Source of the DNA: Paracoccaceae bacterium
GTDB lineage: Bacteria > Pseudomonadota > Alphaproteobacteria > Rhodobacterales > Rhodobacteraceae
Length of the DNA stretch: 64,000 nucleotides
Reading direction: 5' to 3'
Assembly: GCA_019911965.1 (NCBI GenBank)
Contig: JAIOJF010000031.1
Span: forward strand, 1 to 64,000
Shown in pieces: positions 45,132-53,615 of the stretch. The notes under the pieces are model-generated. The model ran no database searches. It was not told the DNA's origin and saw nothing but the letters and a program-made list of their open reading frames with translations. Numbering within the stretch: position 1 is the first letter of the stretch; the number at the start of each line of letters is the position of its first letter. Position numbers and translations under genes: made by a program.

Positions 45132-45968
45132 ATGAAAAAGATCGTTCTGACCGGCGCTGCCGGCCGCCTCGGCTCGTATCTGCGCGAGCCACTGACGAAA
45201 CTGGCCGATGAACTGGTCTCGTCCGATATCGCCGAGGATATCGGCAAGCTTTATCCTGGCGAACGCTATATACGCGCCGACCTTGCCGATCTCGATCAGA
45301 TCACCGCGCTGCTGGACGGGGCCGACATGGTGGTGCATTTCGGCGCAGTGCCGGATGAAGCGCCGTTCGAGACAATCCTGGGGCCGAACATCATCGGGGC
45401 CTACAATATCTGGGAATCGGCCTATCGCAACGGCGTGCGGCGGGTTGTCTATGCCAGTTCGATCCACGCGGTCGGCATGTATCCCAAGACCGAGCGCATC
45501 GGCACCGATGTCGCCCATCGCCCCGACGGTTTCTACGGACTGGCGAAGTGTTTCGCCGAGGATCTGGCGCGGCTTTACTGGGACCGCCGCGATATCGAGG
45601 CGGTCTGCCTGCGCATCCTGTCGGCGGCCAAGGTCTCCAACCCGCGCGCCGTCAGCTCGTGGCTGTCCTATGACGACCTGATCCACCTTGTCGAACGCGC
45701 CATCGACACGCCGGTAACCGGTTTCACCGTGGTTTACGGCGTGTCCAACAACGACCGTGCCCCGGTCGACAATTCCGCCGCGGGGTTCCTGGGCTATCGC
45801 CCGAAGGACAATGCCGAGCAATTCGCCGCAAAGGTCTTTGCCGAGGCCGGCCCGCTGGACCCGACCGACCCCGCCCATATGTGCCACGGCGGCCCGTTCG
45901 CCAGCGTGCCGATCGGGCAAAGTGGCCAGGCGCTGATGAACATCGCCGATGATCGCAAGAAAACCTGA
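45132..45968 (+). CDS. NAD(P)-dependent epimerase/dehydratase-family protein, uronate dehydrogenase-like
   Basis: A 278-residue extended SDR. The sequence runs closely parallel to uronate dehydrogenases as I remember them: VLTGAAGRLGSYLRE, FETILGPNIIGAYNIWESA, VVYASSIHAVGMYPKTERIG, RPDGFYGLAKCFAEDLARLYWD with the catalytic Tyr-x3-Lys, and FLGYRPKDNAEQF. Uronate dehydrogenase oxidises hexuronates to lactones, but no uronate-pathway genes are nearby, so this may be a relative working on another hydroxy compound. ATG 45132 follows AGGAG; GTG 45126 is possible. Confidence 0.8.
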   Translation: MKKIVLTGAAGRLGSYLREPLTKLADELVSSDIAEDIGKLYPGERYIRADLADLDQITALLDGADMVVHFGAVPDEAPFETILGPNIIGAYNIWESAYRNGVRRVVYASSIHAVGMYPKTERIGTDVAHRPDGFYGLAKCFAEDLARLYWDRRDIEAVCLRILSAAKVSNPRAVSSWLSYDDLIHLVERAIDTPVTGFTVVYGVSNNDRAPVDNSAAGFLGYRPKDNAEQFAAKVFAEAGPLDPTDPAHMCHGGPFASVPIGQSGQALMNIADDRKKT

Positions 45969-45983
45969 GGAAGGATTGAAATC

Positions 45984-46685
45984 ATGAGCAAACCCGTATC
46001 CCTGATCGTGGGTGGTGGCAGCGGCATCGGTGCCGACAGCGCCCGCCTGCTGGCCGAACGCGGCCATGATGTCGCCGTCATGTCATCCTCTGGCAAGGGC
46101 GAGGCGCTGGGGGTCGAACTGAGCGGGCTTGGCTTCACCGGCTCGAACCTCAACCCAGATGATCTGGCGGCTTTCGTGGCGGCAGCAATGGCGCGGTTCG
46201 GGCAGATCGACGCGGTGGTCAACTGCACCGGCCACGGCCCCAAAGGTGCGGTGATGGAGATCAGCGATGCCGACTGGCATCTGGGGCTGGATTACTATTT
46301 CCTGAACGTGGTGCGTATGACCCGCCTTGTGCTGCCGGTGATGCAGGCGCAGGGCAAGGGCGCAATCGTCAACATCTCGACCTTCGCGGCGTTTGAACCG
46401 GACCCTGATTTTCCGACCTCCGCGGTGTTCCGGGCATCATTGGCGGGCTATACCAAGCTGTTCGCCGACCGCTACGCACCCGAGGGCATCCGCATGAACA
46501 ACGTACTGCCGGGCTTCATCGACAGCCTGCCGGAAAAACCCGATCGTGTGGCGCGGATCCCCGCCGGGCGCTATGCCAAGGTGCGCGAATTGTCCGAAAC
46601 CATCGCCTTTCTCGCCTCGGACGCTTCCAGCTATATCACCGGGCAGAATATCCGGGTGGATGGCGGGTTGACGGCCTCGGTCTGA
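45984..46685 (+). CDS. SDR-fold protein lacking the catalytic Tyr and Lys
   Basis: A 233-residue Rossmann-fold protein with the cofactor motif VGGGSGIGADSA, a strand-4 segment DAVVNCTGHG and the end YITGQNIRVDGGL. Ser132 is in NISTFAAF, but the position of YxxxK reads FRASL (Phe149, Leu153). Thus the usual catalytic Tyr and Lys appear replaced, while the NAD-binding half is intact. It may be a regulatory or binding protein or use other residues. Fifteen bases separate it from the Udh-like gene; it is the last gene of the operon. Confidence 0.82.
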   Translation: MSKPVSLIVGGGSGIGADSARLLAERGHDVAVMSSSGKGEALGVELSGLGFTGSNLNPDDLAAFVAAAMARFGQIDAVVNCTGHGPKGAVMEISDADWHLGLDYYFLNVVRMTRLVLPVMQAQGKGAIVNISTFAAFEPDPDFPTSAVFRASLAGYTKLFADRYAPEGIRMNNVLPGFIDSLPEKPDRVARIPAGRYAKVRELSETIAFLASDASSYITGQNIRVDGGLTASV

Positions 46686-46691
46686 TCAGGG

Positions 46692-46720
46692 CGGCGGCGG
46701 CGATCACTCGCCTGCCGCCG
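46692..46720. terminator. hairpin in the convergent gap after the second hyu operon
   Basis: Arms 46692-46702 (CGGCGGCGGCG) and 46709-46720 pair over 11 bp with one bulged T and a 6-nt loop. It lies between the SDR-fold gene (+) and the DoeA-like gene (-), with no T-run, so it would be a weak intrinsic or structure-only terminator for either direction. Confidence 0.45.
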
Positions 46721-46725
46721 ACACA

Positions 46726-47919
46726 TCATGCCTTCACGAACAGCTTTCTTGGATAATCCGACAGCGGCTCGGCCGCGCCAGAATCGCGGATGCGCAGGGT
46801 CTCGGTAATCTCCAGCCCCCAATCCGCCATCCAGAGCGCCGGCATGAAATGGAACGTCATGTTCGGCTGTAAAACCGTGGTGTCGGACGGGCGGATCGAG
46901 AATGTCCGCTCGCCCCAATCCGGCGGATAGCTCATGCCGATCGGATAGCCGCAGCGCCCCTCGCGCTCGACGCCATGCCTGTCCAGCACCTTGTAGAACG
47001 CCCGCGCCACGTCGCCGGCCACATTGCCGGGGCGGGTGGCATCAATGCCAGCCTCGATGCCTTCCAGCACCACCATTTCCGTCCAAGCAACATCCGCGGG
47101 TGCCTGGCCCAGCCAGATCGTCCGGCACAGAGGCGCGTGATAACGCCGGTGGCAACCCGAGATTTCAAAGAACGTACCGGAATTGTCCGGCACCGGCTTG
47201 TCGTTCCATGTCAGATGCGCCGCCGAGGCCTCGTCGCCGGTGGGCAGCAAGGGGCAGATCGCGGCGTAGTCGCCGCCGAATACCTCGCCATCAATTTCGC
47301 CGCCCATCATCGCGGCATGGTAAATCTCGGCCACCACCTCGTTCTTGCGTTTGCCGGGCTCGAACACCTGCAGGATCCGCTCATGCATCAATTCGGAAAT
47401 CCGCGCCGCCCGGCGCATATATGTCAGCTCGGTTTCGGATTTGACCGCCCGGCACCAGTTGACCAGCGCCGTGGCATCCAACGGCTCGCGCCCCAGTTCA
47501 GCGGACAGCACGGCATGGGCGCGGGCGGAGTAATAGTAATTCTCGTGCTCGGTAGCGAGGCGCGCCTTGTCCCAGCCATAGGCGCGGATCACCCGGGCGA
47601 GGTCCTGCATGGCGTGGCGCTCAGTCGACATCACGTAATCGTCGGAATAGCCGTGGATATCGTCCAGCGCCATGTAGCAGGTCTTGGACGCCCCCACCGC
47701 ATCCATGCGCCGCCCCCAGAAGACCGGATCGCCGGACGGGCCGACCAGCACGCCCTGATGCACATAGAACGACCAACCGTCGTAACCGGTCAGCCAGGCC
47801 ATGTTGGACGGATCGCAGGTGAACAGAACCTCGACCCCCGCCTTGGCCATCGCCGCGCGGACAGATGCCAGGCGCGCGGCGTATTCCGTGCGGGTGAAAT
47901 CAAGCTCGACATCGGGCAT
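46726..47919 (-). CDS. doeA: ectoine hydrolase-like M24 peptidase-fold protein (DoeA/EutD)
   Basis: A 397-residue pita-bread-fold protein. Long stretches match the ectoine hydrolases DoeA/EutD as I recall them: DPSNMAWLTGYDGWSFYVHQ, the ALVNWCRAVKSETEL region, VFGGDYAAICPLLPTG, YPIGMSYPPDWGERTFSIRPSD and TFHFMPALWMADWGLEITE. DoeA opens the ectoine ring to N-acetyl-diaminobutyrate. Four of the five metal ligands of M24 peptidases are replaced (for example YHAPLCRT where YxxDxTRT is expected), as in creatinase. It stands alone: the partner deacetylase and transport genes of ectoine use are absent from the window. Divergent from the pirin gene. Confidence 0.82.
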   Translation of the reverse strand: MPDVELDFTRTEYAARLASVRAAMAKAGVEVLFTCDPSNMAWLTGYDGWSFYVHQGVLVGPSGDPVFWGRRMDAVGASKTCYMALDDIHGYSDDYVMSTERHAMQDLARVIRAYGWDKARLATEHENYYYSARAHAVLSAELGREPLDATALVNWCRAVKSETELTYMRRAARISELMHERILQVFEPGKRKNEVVAEIYHAAMMGGEIDGEVFGGDYAAICPLLPTGDEASAAHLTWNDKPVPDNSGTFFEISGCHRRYHAPLCRTIWLGQAPADVAWTEMVVLEGIEAGIDATRPGNVAGDVARAFYKVLDRHGVEREGRCGYPIGMSYPPDWGERTFSIRPSDTTVLQPNMTFHFMPALWMADWGLEITETLRIRDSGAAEPLSDYPRKLFVKA

Positions 47920-48220
47920 GGCGGCCTCCTTTGGATGCGGTATGTTGCGACGCTAGTGCAGCCGACACCGCCGCGAAAGCCGGAAAACGGCAATTCCTGT
48001 CGCAAGTGATTGCGGGCTACGGCTGGATGCGGCCAGGTGTTCCAACCCGTTTGATCACCTGGAGAAACAGACCGTCGCACCCCACCGGACGAGTGGACCC
48101 GATATCTTGCCTCACCGGACCGCTCCGTTGTTTCCAAAATCGCAACAATCTATTTCGTTTTCGCGTACTGTTCATCAAACAGCATCACACCTATGTCCAG
48201 GGTCAAAGAGGAGCCATATC
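47920..48220. other. 301-bp divergent gap between doeA-like and pirin genes
   Basis: No gene is seen here. The right half is AT-richer. It contains the inverted arms TTGTT (48128-48132) and AACAA (48144-48148), and a short repeat CTGTT-N5-AACAG (48168-48172, 48178-48182), which could be regulator sites. AAGAGGAG just upstream of 48221 is the pirin ribosome binding site. GAGG-rich sequence upstream of 47919 serves the doeA-like gene. No promoter is convincing by eye. Confidence 0.4.
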
Positions 48221-49126
48221 ATGTCTGTCAGACCCGTCACTTCCGCCACCCTTGCCCAGCCAACCCTCGAAGGGGCCGGCGTGCATCTGCACCGCGCTTT
48301 CGGCTTTCACGATCCGGAAATGCTGGACCCGTTCCTGCTGTTCGACGATTTTCGCGGCGACAATCCGGACATGTACCTCAAGGGCTTCCCTTGGCACCCG
48401 CATCGCGGCATCGAAACCATCACCTATGTGCTGGCCGGCAGCGTCGAGCACGGCGATTCGCTGGGCAATGTCGGCACGCTGGGCGCGGGCGACGTGCAAT
48501 GGATGACCGCCGGACGCGGCATCATGCATCAGGAAATGCCGCAGGGAAATGCCAGCGGCCAGATGCACGGCTTTCAGCTTTGGGCCAACCTGCCGCCGGC
48601 GCTGAAGATGACCGAACCGCGCTATCAGGACGTGCCCTCGGCCGAAATCCCCGAACTGATCGACGATGACGGCACCAGGGTGCGGGTGATTATCGGCAAG
48701 TATCAGGGCAGGCTTGGCCCGGTCGATGGTATCGCCGCCGATCCGCAATATCTGGATGTCTCGGTGCCGCCGGGGGTGGTGAAGACCCTGCCGATGGACA
48801 CATACCGCAAGACCTTCGCCTATGTTTTCGCCGGGGCCGGTAGCTTTGTTGATGCTTCCGCACCGCGCGGCGTGTTGCTGGAAAAGGAAGTGGCGGGGCG
48901 CGAGGTCAATATCCGCGATATGTCCGGCAACCGCACGCTGGTGCAGTTCGGCACCGGCGACAGCATCACGGTTCAGGCCGGGCCGGAAGGTGTGCGTTTC
49001 CTGCTGGTGTCGGGCACGCCGATCCAGGAGCCGGTGGCCTGGCACGGGCCGATCGTGATGAACACGCGGGCGGAACTGATGCAGGCATTTGCCGATCTGC
49101 GCAACGGCAGTTTCATCCAGCCCTGA
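48221..49126 (+). CDS. pirin-family bicupin protein
   Basis: A 301-residue double-cupin protein. The metal site of the first cupin is visible in FPWHPHRGIETITYVLAGSVEHGDS and MTAGRGIMHQEMP, with three histidines and a glutamate. Pirins bind iron and act as quercetinase-like dioxygenases or redox-sensing co-regulators. The second cupin has YVFAGAGSF. ATG 48221 is preceded by AAGAGGAG. Single gene, convergent with a small tail-anchored protein gene: its stop at 49126 is directly adjacent to that gene's stop at 49127. Confidence 0.92.
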   Translation: MSVRPVTSATLAQPTLEGAGVHLHRAFGFHDPEMLDPFLLFDDFRGDNPDMYLKGFPWHPHRGIETITYVLAGSVEHGDSLGNVGTLGAGDVQWMTAGRGIMHQEMPQGNASGQMHGFQLWANLPPALKMTEPRYQDVPSAEIPELIDDDGTRVRVIIGKYQGRLGPVDGIAADPQYLDVSVPPGVVKTLPMDTYRKTFAYVFAGAGSFVDASAPRGVLLEKEVAGREVNIRDMSGNRTLVQFGTGDSITVQAGPEGVRFLLVSGTPIQEPVAWHGPIVMNTRAELMQAFADLRNGSFIQP

Positions 49127-49492
49127 TCACGGCAACAGGCTGTAGCCCGCCGCCGCCAGCATCGCCAGCAGCAACAGGTTGACCAGGATCGACGCCATGA
49201 TCGAGGTCCGCCGCCGCGACCTGGCGATTCTGGTATCCAGCTTTTGCAGATATGCGACACAGCGGCGATGCGCTTCGACCACGCGCGCCGGGTCATACTG
49301 GCTGGCGCGTTTGGGATTGGCGCAGCGGGCCTCGGCCTCGACCAGATATTCGGCTTCCGAACGGATACGCCGCGGCAAGCGCCGCCCGGCGCTTTTCAGC
49401 TTGGCCTTCAGATCACGCCCGCGGGCCGAGAATTTCTCGACCAGAAGATCCTCGATCTCGGCAGTCACCGATTTCAGCGACGTGTTGTACAT
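49127..49492 (-). CDS. small tail-anchored protein of unknown function
   Basis: A 121-residue basic protein. The first 95 residues are Arg/Lys-rich and helical (KFSARGRDLKAKLKSAGRRLPRRIRSEAEYLVEAEARCANPKRASQYDPARVVEAHRRC), followed by a single C-terminal hydrophobic helix (MASILVNLLLLAMLAAAGYSLLP). It would sit on the inner membrane with its basic part in the cytoplasm. ATG 49492 has AGGGGAA six bases upstream; the longer frame to 49669 is low-complexity and unsupported. The family is not recognised. Confidence 0.65.
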   Translation of the reverse strand: MYNTSLKSVTAEIEDLLVEKFSARGRDLKAKLKSAGRRLPRRIRSEAEYLVEAEARCANPKRASQYDPARVVEAHRRCVAYLQKLDTRIARSRRRTSIMASILVNLLLLAMLAAAGYSLLP

Positions 49493-49601
49493 GCCATTCC
49501 CCTTGCCCGCCCCGGTCGGGACGGGCTGCATCCTGCCCGAGACTAGCCCGCGAAAGCGGAGGAATTGCGGCGGTTCGGGGGAAATCCGGCGACGCGAGCC
49601 C

Positions 49602-49997
49602 CTACAATGCCGCCGCCGCCGCGCGGATCTTGTCCGCCGCCTCGGCCCCGACCCGCTGCAGGGTTGCATCCGCGCCGAGATCGCCGAAGGTCATCATTGC
49701 GTTGGGATCAATGAACCGCACCAGGCATTCGCCATCCGCCACCTGATCGACCACCACGTTGCACGGCAGCATCAGCCCGACATCGGGTCGCGCCGACAGG
49801 GCCTGATGCGCCAGCCCGGGATTGCAGGCCCCGAGGATGACATAGGGGCGGAAATCAGCACCGATCTTGGTTTTCAGCGTGGTATCGACATCAATCCGCG
49901 TCAGGATACCGAATCCCTGCCCCTTCAGCGCCTCGGTTACCTTGTCGATCACCTCGGCCATCTTGCCTTTCAGGGTCACGTCGATGCTCTTGTCCAT
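49602..49997 (-). CDS. DUF302-family protein
   Basis: A 131-residue protein with the DUF302 pattern: SIDVTLKGKMAEVIDKVTEALKGQGFGILTRIDV, YVILGACNPGLAHQALSARPDVGLMLPCNVVVDQV and VRFIDPNAMM. The conserved cysteines lie in GACNP and LPCNV. Members form a two-layer sandwich; their function is unknown, although a role in redox or metal handling is often proposed. ATG 49997 follows AAAAGGAGCGACCA. A perfect TTTATGCATAAA palindrome lies just upstream of the start. Confidence 0.9.
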   Translation of the reverse strand: MDKSIDVTLKGKMAEVIDKVTEALKGQGFGILTRIDVDTTLKTKIGADFRPYVILGACNPGLAHQALSARPDVGLMLPCNVVVDQVADGECLVRFIDPNAMMTFGDLGADATLQRVGAEAADKIRAAAAAL

Positions 49998-50008
49998 TGG
50001 TCGCTCCT

Positions 50009-50020
50009 TTTATGCATAAA
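50009..50020. promoter_or_regulatory. palindrome TTTATGCATAAA upstream of DUF302 gene
   Basis: Perfect 12-bp palindrome at 50009-50020, immediately upstream of the DUF302 ribosome binding site, followed on the far side by an AT-rich TATATA (50027-50032) that could be the -10 element of that leftward gene. Either an operator or chance in AT-rich promoter DNA. Confidence 0.3.
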
Positions 50021-50120
50021 CTCGCATATATACTGGGGATGCCGCGCCGCCTTTGCAATGCACTTGCCGATATGTCGCAAGCTTGCCTATATGCGCGGCG
50101 CAACCGAAAGGACCATCACC

Positions 50121-50885
50121 ATGCTGAACCAGACCACCTATGGCCGCGAGGCCAGTGTGCCGCTGATCATCGCGCATGGGCTGTTCGGCTCGGCCCGGAA
50201 CTGGGGAGTGCTGGCGAAACGTTTGGCGGATGATCGCCGGGTCATCGCCGTCGACATGCGCAACCATGCTGCCAGCCCCTGGCATTCCAGCCATAGCTAT
50301 CCCGATCAGGCCGCCGATCTGGCCGACGTGATCGCGGCTGCCGGCGGGCAGGCCGATATGCTGGGCCATTCAATGGGCGGCAAGGCGGCGATGGTGCTGG
50401 CGCTGCAGCATCCGGGCCTGGTGCGCCGCCTGATCGTGGCGGATGTGGCCCCTGTTGCCTACAACCACACGCAATCGCATCTGATCGCGGCAATGCGAAA
50501 TCTGGACCTGACCGGCATCACACGCCGGGGCCAGGCCGATCAGGCACTGGCCGCCATCGTGCCGGATGATTCCACCCGCGCCTTCCTGCTGCAAAGTCTC
50601 GATCTCAAGGGCGAAAGCCCGCGCTGGATGCTCAACCTCGATGTGCTGGACGCGGCGATGCCGGATATCCTGAGTTTTCCCGATCAGGGCAATGCGCGGT
50701 TCGATGGCCCGGCGCTGTTCCTGTCCGGCGGTCTGTCGGACTACGTTCAGGACGCCAACAAACCGGCGATCAGGGCGTTGTTTCCCGCCGCCCGCTTTCA
50801 AGCCATCGACGGTGCGGCACATTGGCTGCATGCCGAAAAACCCCGCGAATTCGAGGCTGCGACGCGGGATTTCCTGAACGCCTGA
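50121..50885 (+). CDS. alpha/beta-hydrolase, YbfF-like esterase/thioesterase
   Basis: A 254-residue cytosolic hydrolase. HGLFGSARNWG forms the oxyanion strand, Ser84 is in LGHSMGGKAA, and the histidine is in DGAAHWLHAEKP. The compact size and the RNHAASPWH segment after strand 4 match YbfF-type esterases, which hydrolyse short acyl esters or acyl-CoA. ATG 50121 follows AAAGGACCATCACC; the long upstream frame crosses the DUF302 gene and is not real. Natural substrate unknown. Confidence 0.87.
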   Translation: MLNQTTYGREASVPLIIAHGLFGSARNWGVLAKRLADDRRVIAVDMRNHAASPWHSSHSYPDQAADLADVIAAAGGQADMLGHSMGGKAAMVLALQHPGLVRRLIVADVAPVAYNHTQSHLIAAMRNLDLTGITRRGQADQALAAIVPDDSTRAFLLQSLDLKGESPRWMLNLDVLDAAMPDILSFPDQGNARFDGPALFLSGGLSDYVQDANKPAIRALFPAARFQAIDGAAHWLHAEKPREFEAATRDFLNA

Positions 50886-50895
50886 ACGTTCAGGC
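50880..50895. terminator. 16-bp palindrome at the hydrolase stop codon
   Basis: GCCTGAACGTTCAGGC is a perfect palindrome containing the hydrolase TGA stop codon. In RNA it can fold as CCTGA-ACGT-TCAGG. It lies between convergent genes (hydrolase and cytochrome b561), so a weak two-way terminator is the simplest reading; no T-run follows. Confidence 0.35.
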
Positions 50896-50902
50896 TACAG
50901 GG

Positions 50903-51394
50903 TCAGGATTCGGGGCGAAGCATCCGCTCCATCACGCCGGATTTCAGCACGATGCGGTGGTAGAGCGCGCCGAGGATATGCAGCACGACCAGCGCCAGCA
51001 GCACGATCCGCATCACCTCGTGGCCCTGCGCCGCCAGCGCCACACCGCCGAACCACGCCACCATGCCCGATACCGGCATCAGGATCAGCAGCAGGTACAA
51101 CAGGCCCTGCGTCGCGTGGCCGATGATCTGCTGCAGGCGTGGTTCGCTGTCGGGCAAGGCCGGTGCGCCGCGGCGGATCTTGATGGCGATCCGCCAGATA
51201 CCAAAGACCAGGATCAAAATGCCGCCAACCACATGGCTGGCAATCAGCAGCGAAAACTCGACCGCGACGCCGTCCTGAAACTTGTCCCAGGCCTCGGCGA
51301 TCGACTCGTGCAGCAGGAACTGCGCCGCCACCAGCAGGAACACGAGCCAGTGCAGGGCGATCTGGGTTCTGGTATATCCGGCCGGGCGTTTCAT
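50903..51394 (-). CDS. cytochrome b561-family protein
   Basis: A 163-residue membrane cytochrome with four hydrophobic helices. Candidate heme histidines are in IALHWLVFLL, LIASHVVGG, IGHATQG and LHILGALYHRIVL, the normal b561/CybB spacing. It transfers electrons between quinol and a periplasmic acceptor such as superoxide. ATG 51394 follows CAGGAGTATGCG. Single leftward gene. Confidence 0.9.
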   Translation of the reverse strand: MKRPAGYTRTQIALHWLVFLLVAAQFLLHESIAEAWDKFQDGVAVEFSLLIASHVVGGILILVFGIWRIAIKIRRGAPALPDSEPRLQQIIGHATQGLLYLLLILMPVSGMVAWFGGVALAAQGHEVMRIVLLALVVLHILGALYHRIVLKSGVMERMLRPES

Positions 51395-51525
51395 CGCATA
51401 CTCCTGAATTGATCGCTTTGGCGCGATATAGCGGGCGGCTTTCCTTGGTGCAATCCAAACCGGAAACCGGCCTTGTGACAAATTCACCCCGGCATGGGGC
51501 AAGACCATCCTGCCTTTGTGTTCGC

Positions 51526-51708
51526 TCAGAGACGGCCCAGAATATGCGCCAGCGCCCAACTGGCGGCAATGGCGGTTACAGCCCCAATCCCTGCCGCGAT
51601 CAACAATGACGACAGCGCGGCATATCCCATGACGAGCGCGACAACCACGAATACGCCCGCCATTGTCGGCGCAAGCAACATGTAGATCGTGACCGAAAGG
51701 TGGTGCAT
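51526..51708 (-). CDS. small membrane protein, two helices (type often mis-annotated as CTP synthetase)
   Basis: A 60-residue hydrophobic protein: MHHLSVTIYMLLAPTMAG is followed by VVVALVMGYAALSSLLIAAG and a second helix, with a short LAHILGRL end. Its pattern resembles short membrane proteins common in Rhodobacterales that carry a mistaken CTP synthetase label. ATG 51708 follows AAGGGTTTGGTA. It lies 37 bases downstream of aspS start-opposite end, that is after the aspS stop side on the same strand order; function unknown. Confidence 0.6.
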   Translation of the reverse strand: MHHLSVTIYMLLAPTMAGVFVVVALVMGYAALSSLLIAAGIGAVTAIAASWALAHILGRL

Positions 51709-51745
51709 TACCAAACCCTTGCGAGGTTGAACCGAAAGCCGCCGA

Positions 51746-53521
51746 TCACTCCTTCGGCAGCACCCTTAGCCCCAGTTCGCGCAACTGCTCGTTGGTCGGA
51801 TCGCTGGGGGCCTGCATCATCAGGTCTTCGGCGCGCTGGTTCATCGGGAACATGATCACTTCGCGGATATTGGCGGTATCGGCCAGCAGCATCACGATGC
51901 GGTCGATGCCCGCCGCGCAGCCGCCATGCGGGGGGGCGCCGTACTGGAAGGCGTTGACCATGCCGCCGAAGCGTTTGCGGACCTCGGCCTCGCCGTAGCC
52001 GGCCAGCTCGAACGCCCTGATCATGATCTCCAGCTTGTGGTTCCTGATCGCGCCCGAGATGATCTCGTAGCCGTTGCAGGCCAGATCGTACTGGTAGCCG
52101 AGCACGCCCAGCGGATTGCCCGACAAGGCCTCCAGCCCGCCCTGCGGCATCGAGAAGGGGTTGTGGCTGAAATCGATATCGCCGGTCTCAGTGTCTTTTT
52201 CATACATCGGGAAATCGACGATCCAGGCGAAGGCAAAGCGGTTCTGATCGGTCAGGCCCAGTTCATCACCGATGACGGTGCGGGCCTTGCCCGCGACACG
52301 CTCGAACGCCTCGGGTTTGCCGCCGAGGAAGAACGCCGCATCGCCGACGCCAAGGCCAAGCTGCTGGCGGATCGCCTCGGTGCGCTCTGGGCCGATGTTC
52401 TTGGCGAGGGGGCCTGCGGCTTCCATGCCGTCGCCCTGATCGCGCCAGAAAATATACCCCATCCCCGGCAAGCCTTCCTTCTGGGCAAAGGCATTCATGC
52501 GGTCGCAGAATTTGCGGCTGCCGCCACCGGGCGCGGGGATGGCGCGGATTTGCGTTCCGTCCTGTTCCAGCAATTTGGCGAAGATGGCAAAGCCCGACCC
52601 GGCGAAATGCTCGGACACCACCTGCATCCTGATCGGGTTGCGCAAATCCGGCTTGTCGGTGCCGTACCACAGCGCGGAATCGGCGAAGGAAATCTGCTCC
52701 CAGGTCTGGTCGACCTTGCGGCCCTTGCCGAATTCCTCGAACACACCGCCGATCACCGGCTGGATGGTGTCGAATACGTCCTGCTGGGTGACGAAGGACA
52801 TTTCCATGTCCAACTGGTAGAAATCGGTTGGCGAGCGGTCGGCGCGCGGGTCTTCATCGCGGAAACACGGCGCGATCTGGAAGTACTTGTCAAAGCCCGA
52901 CACCATGATCAACTGCTTGAATTGCTGCGGGGCCTGCGGCAGGGCGTAGAACTTGCCGGGATGCAGGCGCGAGGGCACCAGGAAATCGCGGGCACCTTCG
53001 GGCGACGAGGCGGTGATGATCGGCGTCTGGTATTCGCGGAACCCCTTGTCCCACATCCGCTTGCGCATCGAGGCCACGACATCCGAGCGCAGCTTCATCG
53101 CCTCCTGCATGTTCTCGCGGCGCAGGTCCAGATAGCGGTATTTCAGGCGGGTTTCCTCGGGGTATTCCTGATCGCCGAACACCATCAGCGGCAGTTCCGC
53201 CGCCTGGCCCAGAACCTCCAGATCGCGCACGAACACCTCGATCTCGCCGGTCGGCAGCTTGGCATTGACCAGGCTTTCGTCGCGGGCCTTCACCTCGCCG
53301 TCAATGCGGATGCACCATTCGCTGCGCACCTTCTCGACCCCGGCGAAGACCGGGCTGTCGGAATCGCACAGCAATTGCGTCACGCCGTAATGATCGCGCA
53401 AATCTATGAACAGCACCCCGCCATGATCGCGCACCCGGTGGACCCAGCCCGACAGGCGGACGGTTTCGCCGACATTGGCGGCGTTCAGTTGGGCGCAGGT
53501 ATGGCTGCGATAAGCGTGCAT
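51746..53521 (-). CDS. aspS: aspartyl-tRNA synthetase
   Basis: A 591-residue class II synthetase of bacterial type. The N-terminal OB fold ([26 protein letters not shown]) binds the anticodon, motif 2 reads [25 protein letters not shown], the GAD insertion lies between residues about 290 and 420, and motif 3 is [17 protein letters not shown] 53521 (MHAYRSHTC) is the family start. The His in VRDHGG matches the residue linked to relaxed tRNA recognition in Pseudomonas AspRS, so it may also charge tRNA-Asn for GatCAB amidation. Leftward transcription. Confidence 0.96.
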   Translation of the reverse strand: MHAYRSHTCAQLNAANVGETVRLSGWVHRVRDHGGVLFIDLRDHYGVTQLLCDSDSPVFAGVEKVRSEWCIRIDGEVKARDESLVNAKLPTGEIEVFVRDLEVLGQAAELPLMVFGDQEYPEETRLKYRYLDLRRENMQEAMKLRSDVVASMRKRMWDKGFREYQTPIITASSPEGARDFLVPSRLHPGKFYALPQAPQQFKQLIMVSGFDKYFQIAPCFRDEDPRADRSPTDFYQLDMEMSFVTQQDVFDTIQPVIGGVFEEFGKGRKVDQTWEQISFADSALWYGTDKPDLRNPIRMQVVSEHFAGSGFAIFAKLLEQDGTQIRAIPAPGGGSRKFCDRMNAFAQKEGLPGMGYIFWRDQGDGMEAAGPLAKNIGPERTEAIRQQLGLGVGDAAFFLGGKPEAFERVAGKARTVIGDELGLTDQNRFAFAWIVDFPMYEKDTETGDIDFSHNPFSMPQGGLEALSGNPLGVLGYQYDLACNGYEIISGAIRNHKLEIMIRAFELAGYGEAEVRKRFGGMVNAFQYGAPPHGGCAAGIDRIVMLLADTANIREVIMFPMNQRAEDLMMQAPSDPTNEQLRELGLRVLPKE

Positions 53522-53615
53522 GGCTTCGGTCCCTCGGGCTGGAATTCGATCCCGCCGGATACACGCGTTTGCCGCAGCGATGTCAAGGGTCAGCGGCCCT
53601 GACGCGACGCCGGAA

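Noticed and set aside
49179-50120. In-frame extension of the alpha/beta hydrolase by about 310 codons
   Set aside because: It passes through the tail-anchored and DUF302 genes on the other strand; ATG 50121 has a ribosome binding site and the normal family start.
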